From: an uncultured Gammaproteobacteria bacterium
GTDB taxonomy: Bacteria > Pseudomonadota > Gammaproteobacteria > Pseudomonadales > Pseudohongiellaceae
Direction of reading: 5' to 3'
NCBI GenBank assembly: GCA_903889815.1
Contig: CAISYX010000369.1
Span: forward strand, 1-7,716
Length of the DNA: 7,716 bases
Every line of letters begins with the position of its first letter. The first letter of the stretch is position 1. The position numbers and the translations under genes are program-made. This document shows positions 1-5,760 of the stretch, piece by piece. Under the pieces are notes generated by a model, which worked only from the letters and a program-made list of their open reading frames with translations, was not told the origin of the DNA and searched no databases.

Positions 1-536
1 GCCGGGGGCTGGGACGCATCATTGAGCAGGTCGGTGTTGTACTCCAGAGCCAGCACGACATTGTCGATATCGCGTTCGTCCGTGGTCCGGCCCGGGGGCG
101 CTCCCACAATGGCGGGCTGCGGGTCAACGCCAACGTAGACATTGCCCTGCACGCCTTCGCCGCGCAGCCAGGCGCCGTCGATGTAATGCCAGGTGGGGCG
201 GTCGTAGCGGATGCGTTCCTCCTCACTCAGGCCGCGGGCGACATCGGGCCAGACGGCGGCTTGTCCCAGCGTCCAGCGCAATTTCTCTTCGTCGCTGCCC
301 ACCAGCACCGTCAGCGGCATCTGTTCGACAAAATCCTGCTGGTAGCGGGGGTGGGACTCGAGAAGGGTCAGCAGTTCAGCGCGTCGCTCCAGCGCGAGGA
401 TTTCCCACACGACATAGGCGCTGAGCCGGTGGCCGGTGGCGTCCCAGGCGTGGGCTACCGAGCCCAGCAGCAGCCCCAGGCTCAGCAGCACGGACTGACC
501 GAGGCGGGCAACAGACAGAAGGCGGCAGGACATCAT
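1..536 (-). CDS. S1/P1-type zinc-dependent nuclease, secreted; 3' end outside window
   Basis: Reading from ATG at 536 toward base 1 gives 178 codons with no stop, so only the N-terminal part is present. Residues 1-30 form a Sec signal peptide (Arg at 5 and 11, Leu-rich core, cleavage after AHA). The mature protein would start WDATGH, placing Trp at mature position 1 and His at position 6, as in nuclease P1, where both bind the zinc cluster. The next family motifs follow: AAVWPD (zinc-ligand Asp98) and WHYID (zinc-ligand His117). Known members cleave single-stranded DNA and RNA, and remove 3'-phosphates, giving 5'-mononucleotides outside the cytoplasm. The remaining ligands (His/Asp of the later HxxxD motifs) lie beyond the window, so activity cannot be confirmed. 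ATG at 533 is an alternative start; GGAG at 549-546 favours 536. The gene sits 63 nt after livF on the same strand and may share its transcript. Family assignment is confident; its link to transport is inference. Confidence 0.88.
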   Translation of the reverse strand, partial: MMSCRLLSVARLGQSVLLSLGLLLGSVAHAWDATGHRLSAYVVWEILALERRAELLTLLESHPRYQQDFVEQMPLTVLVGSDEEKLRWTLGQAAVWPDVARGLSEEERIRYDRPTWHYIDGAWLRGEGVQGNVYVGVDPQPAIVGAPPGRTTDERDIDNVVLALEYNTDLLNDASQPP

Positions 537-545
537 AAAGTGTAG

Positions 546-549
546 CTCC
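546..549 (-). promoter_or_regulatory. Ribosome binding site of the S1/P1 nuclease gene
   Basis: On the minus strand GGAG lies 9 nt before the ATG at 536. It supports ATG 536 over the second ATG at 533. Confidence 0.6.
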
Positions 550-599
550 GGCTGGGATTGCGGGAGGTACTGTAACCCGTTTGGGAAGAGCAGGCCACC

Positions 600-1295
600 C
601 TAGACCTGCAGCCACTCCCGCCGCACAGCGTCGCTTTCCAGCAACGCTGCTGGCGTGCCTTCGTGGACAATCTGACCCCGACCCATGACGTACACGCGCC
701 GGGAGATGCGCAGTGCGATGCCCAGTTTCTGTTCCACCAGCAGAATGGCGACACCCTTGCTGGCAATTTCCACCAGCAATTGTGCCACCCGTTCGACCAC
801 CTGCGGCGCGAGGCCCTCCGTGGGCTCATCGACCAGCAGCAGGGCCGGGTCACCCATCAAGGCGCGGCAGATGCACAGCATCTGTTGCTCGCCTCCGCTG
901 AGCACCCCGCCTGGCACATCCGCACGCTCGCCCAGCGCAGGAAACAGCCGGAACATGTCTTCCAGCGACCAGCGCGAGGCCTTCTGCCCGGGCTTGATGC
1001 CCAGCAGCAGGTTCTGGCGCACAGTCAGCCCCGGGAAGATCTCGCGATGCTCGGGCACACAGCCGATGCCGCGCATGGCGATCTCGTGGCTGGGGAGTCC
1101 CAGTATTTGCTGTCCGCGAAACAGCGCCGAGCCGCTGACCTGCAACTCGCCCATGAGTGCCTTCATGGTGGTGGAGCGGCCCGCGCCATTGCGCCCGAGC
1201 AGGCTGACGATCTCGCCTTCGCCCACTCTCAGCGTCACGCCGCGCAGGACATGGCTCTTGCCGTACCACGCCTGCAGATCCATCACCTCAAGCAT
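600..1295 (-). CDS. livF: Branched-chain amino acid-type ABC transporter, ATP-binding protein LivF
   Basis: This 231-residue protein is one of the two cytoplasmic ATPases of the importer and is of normal LivF length. Walker A is GRNGAGRST at 34-42, with Arg40 where ABC ATPases normally have Lys. The Q-loop segment VPEHREIFPGLTV (80-92) carries Glu rather than Gln, and the switch segment LLVEQK (185-190) has Gln in place of the usual His; both are typical of LivF. The signature is LSGGEQ at 132-137 and Walker B ends VDEPTEGLAP (155-164). I chose ATG 1295 over an upstream in-frame ATG at 1382: homology begins at MLEVMDLQAWYGK, the upstream part is coding sequence of livG, and an AGGGGGA ribosome site precedes 1295. 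The start overlaps the livG end by 8 nt, indicating translational coupling. The stop is TAG at 602-600. Confidence 0.95.
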   Translation of the reverse strand: MLEVMDLQAWYGKSHVLRGVTLRVGEGEIVSLLGRNGAGRSTTMKALMGELQVSGSALFRGQQILGLPSHEIAMRGIGCVPEHREIFPGLTVRQNLLLGIKPGQKASRWSLEDMFRLFPALGERADVPGGVLSGGEQQMLCICRALMGDPALLLVDEPTEGLAPQVVERVAQLLVEIASKGVAILLVEQKLGIALRISRRVYVMGRGQIVHEGTPAALLESDAVRREWLQV

Positions 1296-2052
1296 GCTGT
1301 CCCCCTGCTGGCACAGGCACGCCCAGATAGGCTTCCTGCACTCGGGCGTTGCGGCGTATGGCGGCGGGGGTGTCCGATGCAATCAGCTCACCCTGCACCA
1401 GCACGCTGATGCGATCGGCGATGTCGAAGACGACCGTCATGTCATGCTCCACCACTACCAGGGTTTTGCCTGCCGTGACTCTGCGGATCAGCGCCAGAGC
1501 CTGGCGCGCCTCAGTCGCGTTCATGCCGGCCACGGGCTCGTCCAGCAGGATCAGCTCGGCGCTGCTGGCGATGGCGAGGCCCAGCTCCAGCGCGCGCTGC
1601 TCGGCATAGGCGAGTTCGCCCGCGGGCACGTCGCGGCGTTGCCACAGCCCCAGCTCGTCCAGCAGGCTTTCGGTGCGCGCGTTCAGCGCCTTCTCCCGGC
1701 TCAGCAGGTGCCAGAACGAGTAGCCATAGCCCAGCGGCCAGAGCAGGGCGCAGCGCAGGTTCTCGAACACACTCAGCTGCGCAAAGAGGCTGCTGACCTG
1801 AAAGCTGCGTGCCAGCCCCCGGCGTGCGATTTCGTGGGGTGGCAGCGTGTGAATGGCCTCGCCCTTGAACAGAATGCGGCCGGCACTCACCTGCTGGCGT
1901 CCGCTGATCAGGTGAAACAGGGTGGACTTGCCCGCGCCGTTGGGGCCGATGATGGCATGGCGCTCCCCTGGTTCGATGCGCAGGTGCACATTGCGCAGAA
2001 TTGCGCTGTTGCCGAAGGACTTGCTGACATTGTCCAGCTGCAGCACGCTCAT
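1288..2052 (-). CDS. livG: Branched-chain amino acid-type ABC transporter, ATP-binding protein LivG
   Basis: This 254-residue protein is the second cytoplasmic ATPase and would pair with LivF beneath the LivH/LivM channel. Walker A is GPNGAGKST (36-44), the Q-loop is ARSFQ with Gln85, Walker B is ELILLDEP (166-173), and the H-loop His203 sits in VVVEHDM. The VAGMN segment (174-178) after Walker B and the stretch near residues 95-130 with YGYSFW are LivG-like insertions. The signature motif reads LAYAEQ (147-152) instead of LSGGQ; LivG proteins commonly have LSYGQQ or LAYGEQ, so the Ala150 at the usual Gly is unusual. The start ATG at 2052 overlaps the livM stop in an ATGA, and GAGGGGG lies 7 nt upstream. 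The end overlaps livF by 8 nt. Length is as expected for the family. Confidence 0.95.
   Translation of the reverse strand: MSVLQLDNVSKSFGNSAILRNVHLRIEPGERHAIIGPNGAGKSTLFHLISGRQQVSAGRILFKGEAIHTLPPHEIARRGLARSFQVSSLFAQLSVFENLRCALLWPLGYGYSFWHLLSREKALNARTESLLDELGLWQRRDVPAGELAYAEQRALELGLAIASSAELILLDEPVAGMNATEARQALALIRRVTAGKTLVVVEHDMTVVFDIADRISVLVQGELIASDTPAAIRRNARVQEAYLGVPVPAGGQHA
1300..1306 (-). promoter_or_regulatory. Ribosome binding site deciding the livF start
   Basis: AGGGGGA on the minus strand ends 4 nt before ATG 1295 and lies inside the 3' end of livG. It is the reason for placing the livF start here and not at the longer in-frame ATG at 1382. Confidence 0.6.
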
Positions 2053-3287
2053 GGCGCATCCCCCTCGTGCATGCTGCGGGGCGACTGCGCGCTGGCCTCG
2101 GCCCAGGCTGCCCGCAGGCCCGGCAAGGTGCGTCGCAGCGCCACGAAGGCGATGACGGCGACTGCCAGCAGCGCCAGCCAGCTCACGGCGCTCCCGGGGG
2201 CGAAGGGGATGCCCAGATACACGAAGGGCCCGGTCTCACGCTGGCTCAATTCCAGCAGGCCGATCAGGCTCAACACCAGGACTGCACCCGGGATGGCCGT
2301 CAGCGTGTAGGGGCGCACCAGCAGCCCCAGCCGGCCCTGCTGCCATGGCACCCGGTGCAGCATCAGCAGGCCGGTCAGCCCGCGTGGCAGGAACATCACG
2401 GTCAGCACGAAGACAAGACCCAGATACAGCATCCACAGCGTGGTGTAGTGGTTGAGCAGCGAATTGATGAGCGTCAGCAGCACCGCACCGAGGATCGGTC
2501 CGATGAAGACGCCGAGGCCGCCGATGTAGGCCATCAACAAGACCTGGCCTGAGCTGGCGGCGTTGAGGTTCCCGGCAGTGAGAATCTCGTAGTTCACGGC
2601 AAACAGCCCGCCTGCGATGCCTGCAAAAAAGCCTGCCACCGCGAAGGAAATGAAGCGCACGCGCCCTGCGCTGTAGCCCAGAAACCGGGCGCGCTCGGGA
2701 TTGTCGCGCACGGCATTGGCCAGGCGCCCTGCCGGTGTCCGCGTAAACAGATACATGCCCAGCACGGAGACGAACAGCCACGCGGCTGCCAGGAAATACA
2801 CCTGCACATCCTGGGAGAAATCGACGCCGAAGAAGGGCGGTGCGAAGGTGCGGTCGGCACTGACACCACTCTCGCCCCCAAAGAAAGACACCAGGATCAG
2901 CGAGGACGCCGCCAGCAGTTCGCCCACGCCCAGCGAGATCATGGCGAACACGGTGCCGGCTCTGCCCGTCGAAAAACTGCCGATGAACAGGGCTGCGCAC
3001 AGGCCGCACAGGCCTCCCGCCAGCGGGATCAGCACCAACGGAATCGCCAGCGTCTGCGTTTCGGTCAGCAGCATGGCATGCACCGCCAGAAAACCTCCCA
3101 GTCCAAAATACACCGCATGACCGAAGGACAGCATCCCGCCCTGACCCAGCAACAGGTTGTAGCTGAGCGCGAAGACGATGGCGATTGCCATCTGGTTCAG
3201 GATCGACACCCCCAGCACCGAGTCGAAGATCAGCGGCAGCACCATCAACACCAGTGCAAAACCTGCCCAGAGGACGAGCGCTCTCAT
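2049..3287 (-). CDS. livM: Branched-chain amino acid-type ABC transporter, permease LivM with C-terminal extension
   Basis: This 412-residue inner-membrane permease would form the transport channel with LivH. An N-terminal helix (about 4-21) is followed by the family motif NLLLGQGGMLSFGHAVYFGLGGF (pattern around 44-66), several hydrophobic segments, the cytoplasmic loop with GRLANAVRDNPERARFLGYS (187-206) that is expected to contact the ATPase, and the closing motif FLPRG (299-303). Many LivM proteins end shortly after this motif. Here about 100 further residues follow (313-412), with two hydrophobic segments (about 328-346 and 365-384) and a polar, Arg/Ala-rich tail. The reading frame is open far upstream, to 3803, but that part is livH in another frame. 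I chose ATG 3287: homology starts there, GGGAG is 8 nt upstream, and the livH stop is only 2 nt before it. The stop overlaps the livG start. Confidence 0.93.
   Translation of the reverse strand: MRALVLWAGFALVLMVLPLIFDSVLGVSILNQMAIAIVFALSYNLLLGQGGMLSFGHAVYFGLGGFLAVHAMLLTETQTLAIPLVLIPLAGGLCGLCAALFIGSFSTGRAGTVFAMISLGVGELLAASSLILVSFFGGESGVSADRTFAPPFFGVDFSQDVQVYFLAAAWLFVSVLGMYLFTRTPAGRLANAVRDNPERARFLGYSAGRVRFISFAVAGFFAGIAGGLFAVNYEILTAGNLNAASSGQVLLMAYIGGLGVFIGPILGAVLLTLINSLLNHYTTLWMLYLGLVFVLTVMFLPRGLTGLLMLHRVPWQQGRLGLLVRPYTLTAIPGAVLVLSLIGLLELSQRETGPFVYLGIPFAPGSAVSWLALLAVAVIAFVALRRTLPGLRAAWAEASAQSPRSMHEGDAP
2060..2066 (-). promoter_or_regulatory. Ribosome binding site of livG
   Basis: GAGGGGG on the minus strand lies 7 nt before ATG 2052, inside the last codons of livM. 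Together with the ATGA stop-start overlap (2052-2049) it fixes the livG start and points to reinitiation by ribosomes finishing livM. Confidence 0.65.
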
Positions 3288-3289
3288 GC

Positions 3290-4240
3290 TCAGCTCTCCC
3301 GCTTGCCGAACAGGCCCGAGGGCCGAAAGATCAAGATCAGAACCAGCAGCAGATAAGGCAGCAGTGGCGCCACCTGGGGCAGCGTCAGGCGCCACAGGTC
3401 GCGCAGCGCGTGATCGGGCGGGAAGCTCACGCCCAGCAGGGCCAGCAGATCGGCCATGCCGAGGCCGGACGCGATGGCCCAGGACTGCAGCAGACCGATC
3501 AGCAATGAGGCCACCAGCGCACCCGTAAGCGACCCCAGTCCGCCAATCACCACGATCACGAACACGATACTGCCCAGCACGCTGGCCATGCCCGGGAAGG
3601 TGGTCAGCACCGGCCCGGCAATCACGCCGGCCAGTCCAGCCAGCGCCGACCCCGCGCCGAAGACCACCATGAACAACCGTGGCACGTTGTGGCCGAGATT
3701 GGCTACGGCCTGGGGGTGCGTGATGGCAGCCTGAATGATGATGCCGGTGCGTGTGCGGGTGAGCACGAAGTACAACCCGATGAAGATCGACACCGAGATG
3801 CACAGCATGACGCCCTTCCAGGCCGGGAAGTCCTGTCCGAACAGCGTGAACAGGGCGAAGTCGAGCGCGGCAGGAGAGCGAAAGTCCTGCGTGGCGCGGC
3901 CCCAGAACAGCTGCACGGCTTCCTCGATCAGGAAGGCCAGCCCGAAGGTGAACACCAGTTCGGCCACCTGCCCCGACTTGTGCACCTGGCGCAGCCCGTA
4001 GCGTTCCACCAGCGCCCCGAGTACCCCCACCAGCATTGGCGCCAGCAGCAGCGCGGGCCAGAAGCCGATCTGCTGGCTGATGGCAAAGGCGAAGTAGGCG
4101 CCCAGCATGTAGAAGCTGGCGTGGGCGAAATTGAGCACGCCCATCATGCTGAAGATCAAGGTGACGCCACTGGCCAGCATGAACAGCAGCATGCCGGTCA
4201 CCAGTCCGTTGAGCGTTGCGAAGATCAGGGCGTCTGCCAT
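3290..4240 (-). CDS. livH: Branched-chain amino acid-type ABC transporter, permease LivH
   Basis: This 316-residue, strongly hydrophobic inner-membrane permease is the partner of LivM. The N-terminal family pattern is clear: LNGLVTGMLLFMLASGVTLIF (10-30) followed by GVLNFAHASFYMLGAY (34-49). A cytoplasmic coupling loop follows in the middle (RTRTGIIIQAAITHPQAVANLG), then a Gly-rich helix region (VIGGLGSLTGALVASLLIGLLQ), and the ending FRPSGLFGKRES, typical of LivH. Length is normal and there is no long N-terminal domain such as urea permease UrtB often has. It starts 13 nt after the binding-protein gene with only a weak GGACGG-like ribosome site, so its translation may depend on coupling. TGA at 3292-3290 is 2 nt before livM. 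Confidence 0.94.
   Translation of the reverse strand: MADALIFATLNGLVTGMLLFMLASGVTLIFSMMGVLNFAHASFYMLGAYFAFAISQQIGFWPALLLAPMLVGVLGALVERYGLRQVHKSGQVAELVFTFGLAFLIEEAVQLFWGRATQDFRSPAALDFALFTLFGQDFPAWKGVMLCISVSIFIGLYFVLTRTRTGIIIQAAITHPQAVANLGHNVPRLFMVVFGAGSALAGLAGVIAGPVLTTFPGMASVLGSIVFVIVVIGGLGSLTGALVASLLIGLLQSWAIASGLGMADLLALLGVSFPPDHALRDLWRLTLPQVAPLLPYLLLVLILIFRPSGLFGKRES
3296..3300 (-). promoter_or_regulatory. Ribosome binding site deciding the livM start
   Basis: GGGAG on the minus strand, inside the last codons of livH, lies 8 nt before ATG 3287. It supports this start against the much longer open frame that reaches back to 3803. Confidence 0.6.
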
Positions 4241-4253
4241 GGCGGGCCGTCCG

Positions 4254-5522
4254 TCAGCGCGTCGGACGCGTCATGTGGCAGCTGGACTCGGCAATGGTGT
4301 CCTCCAAAGGCACGGTGAAGCGCGTGACCAGTCCGTAGCCGGAGTTGTCGGAGTCGAACTCGACACCTTCGTTGGTGTGCACCGAGACATTGAGGGGCGC
4401 GAACAGCTGATGGTCGTCCGCGCGCATCCAGATTTCCTCGCCGGTCATCGTGGTGAGGCGGCGGTCTTCCATGGCCAGCGCCACATCATGGGGATCGGTG
4501 GTGCCCGCCGCTTCCATCGCCGCTACCAGCATCATCAGGGCGTTCACCAGGCGCGGCTGGGTCACGTCCAGCGCGGGGTTTGCAGCCTTGAAGGCGAGCG
4601 TGAAGTCGCGGCGCACATCGTTCAACACGGGGTTGGCGCGGTCATTGTGCACCACATGAATACGGTTCTTGCCCGACTCGCCCAGCGTGCCGGTGATGCC
4701 GTCATAGGCCGCGTAGAACGTGTAGATGGGCACGTCCAGACCGGCGTCCGTGATGCCCCGGCCCAAGGCCACCATATCAGCCCCCCAGTTGCCGGTGATC
4801 ACAGCGTCGGCACCCGATGCCACAATCTTGCTGATGTAGGGCGTGAAGTCCTTCACCTGACCGATGGGATGCAGCTCGTTGCCGACGATCTGGATCTCGG
4901 GGCGCTTGGCCGCCAGCATGCGGATGGCGGCATCCCCCACCGCCTTGCCGAAGGAGTAGTCCTGGCCGATCACGTACACGCGGCGGATGGCAGGATTGGC
5001 GGCGATGTGGTCGGTCATCACCTCCATCTTCATGTCGGAATGGGCGTCGAAACGGAAGTGCCAGAAGTTGCAATCAGCGCCGGTGAGAACCGGGTCGACG
5101 GCCGCGTAGTTGATGAACAGCACCTGCGACTCGGGATTGCGGTTGTTGTGGCGCGCGATGGCGGTGCTCAGGGCACTGGCGGCGGCTGACCCGTTGCCGG
5201 AGAACACAACCTGCATGCCATCACTGATGGCGCGGCGCAACTGCAGCTGGGAATCGGCGGCGCTGGCCTTGTTGTCGAGCGCGACGATCTCCAGAGGCCT
5301 GCCGCCCAGCACGCCGCCCCGGCTGTTGAAAAAGTAGTCTGCTGCGAAATCCAGCACCTTGTAGGCACTCTCCCCGGTAGCGGCAAAGGTGCCCGACTGC
5401 GGGTCGATGAAGGCGATGCGGATGGGTTCCTGAGCGCCGGCGGGCGTGGCCAGCAGGCAGCACAGCCCGAGGGCAGTGGTGTGGCGGCGAAGCAGTCGGT
5501 GGGCAGAGGACATCAGGTGCAT
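4254..5522 (-). CDS. Periplasmic substrate-binding protein of the branched-chain amino acid-type ABC transporter
   Basis: This 422-residue protein is the first gene of the importer operon. It would capture solute in the periplasm and deliver it to LivH/LivM. Residues 1-30 are a Sec signal peptide (RRLLRRH-type basic region at 9-14, hydrophobic core, cleavage near AGA/QEP); no lipobox precedes Cys21 or Cys22, so it is probably soluble. The mature part begins IRIAFIDPQSGTFAATGES, the usual start of the Peripla_BP_6/LivJ-like fold, followed by GGVLGGRPLEIVALDNK and later VYVIGQDYSFGK and ADAVITGNWGADM, the expected lobe-crossing pattern. Cys151 (in DCNFWHFRFDAH) and Cys415 could form a disulfide. 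Length exceeds E. coli LivJ (about 370 residues). ATG 5513 (Met4) is an alternative start; neither has a strong ribosome site. The ligand cannot be read from sequence; amino acids are the default for the family, but amides and aromatic or short-chain acids are also used by relatives. Confidence 0.92.
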   Translation of the reverse strand: MHLMSSAHRLLRRHTTALGLCCLLATPAGAQEPIRIAFIDPQSGTFAATGESAYKVLDFAADYFFNSRGGVLGGRPLEIVALDNKASAADSQLQLRRAISDGMQVVFSGNGSAAASALSTAIARHNNRNPESQVLFINYAAVDPVLTGADCNFWHFRFDAHSDMKMEVMTDHIAANPAIRRVYVIGQDYSFGKAVGDAAIRMLAAKRPEIQIVGNELHPIGQVKDFTPYISKIVASGADAVITGNWGADMVALGRGITDAGLDVPIYTFYAAYDGITGTLGESGKNRIHVVHNDRANPVLNDVRRDFTLAFKAANPALDVTQPRLVNALMMLVAAMEAAGTTDPHDVALAMEDRRLTTMTGEEIWMRADDHQLFAPLNVSVHTNEGVEFDSDNSGYGLVTRFTVPLEDTIAESSCHMTRPTR

Positions 5523-5760
5523 GGCAATACTCGAATGGGAGACTGGCGGGGGACATTACCGCAGGGGGTCCGGGGGGAGCAAGCAATGTGGGAGGAGGGC
5601 CCGCTCCCACACAGGGCCCGCTCCTTCACTGTGACGCCGCTCGCAATCCCATGCGGCAGCGAAAAAAAAGGCAACGCTTTGGCATGTGTGGCGTTAAAGT
5701 CTCTGAAAATGGAGTATTCTCACCCCATCAACCCGCAGACACGCAGCGCGAGATTTCACC
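5523..5760. promoter_or_regulatory. Divergent intergenic region carrying promoters for the transporter operon and the cytochrome gene
   Basis: These 238 bp separate two outward-facing genes, so both promoters should lie here. I see no strong sigma70 box pair. Weak candidates are: for the minus strand, TTGCCT (5675-5670) with TGGGAT 17 nt later; for the plus strand, GTTAAA (5693-5698) with TATTCT (5715-5720) 16 nt later, placing a start about 35 nt before ATG 5761. Other content is an A8 tract (5662-5669) and a palindrome with a direct repeat (5587-5624). No riboswitch, tRNA or open reading frame with coding character was found. The promoter calls are guesses from pattern only. Confidence 0.45.
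5587..5624. repeat. REP-like palindromic element with internal direct repeat
   Basis: TGTGGGAG at 5587-5594 and CTCCCACA at 5604-5611 form a perfect 8-bp inverted repeat around a 9-nt loop. The 11-mer GGGCCCGCTCC occurs twice, at 5597-5607 and 5614-5624, a 17-bp period. On the minus strand the core reads TGTGGGAGCGGGC, which resembles the head of REP elements in Pseudomonas and relatives. REPs are usually numerous and extragenic; copy number here cannot be judged from one window. It could instead be an operator or the stem of a leader RNA. No T-run follows on either strand, so a terminator is unlikely. Confidence 0.55.

Noticed and set aside
537..599. Rho-independent terminator between livF and the nuclease gene
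   Set aside because: Only a weak, interrupted inverted repeat is present (CGGG...CCCG near 570-590) and there is no T-run after it on the minus strand.
1296..1382. Longer livF start at ATG 1382
   Set aside because: The 29 extra residues lie inside livG, contain no family sequence, and ATG 1295 has a good ribosome site.
685..2310. 541-codon open frame on the plus strand across livF and livG
   Set aside because: It runs antisense across two well-supported ATPase genes and has no domain; its Ser/Arg/Pro-rich composition is typical of an antisense shadow frame.
3288..3803. N-terminal extension of livM upstream to an ATG at 3803
   Set aside because: The extra 172 codons overlap livH in another frame and read as Arg/Gly/Ala-rich noise; LivM homology and a ribosome site begin at ATG 3287.
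600..5522. Urea transporter (urtABCDE) as the identity of the operon
   Set aside because: The gene order fits both types, but the first permease has no long UrtB-like N-terminal domain, the binding protein does not read like UrtA, and no urease genes are seen. An urt identity is not excluded by synteny alone, but motifs favour a Liv-type system.
5587..5611. Terminator hairpin for either divergent gene
   Set aside because: It lies upstream of both genes and no T-run follows the stem on either strand.
5679..5694. Sigma54-type promoter (TTGGCATGTGTGGCGT)
   Set aside because: The GG element is present, but the GC at the required spacing is missing (GT instead), so it fails the minimal -24/-12 rule.
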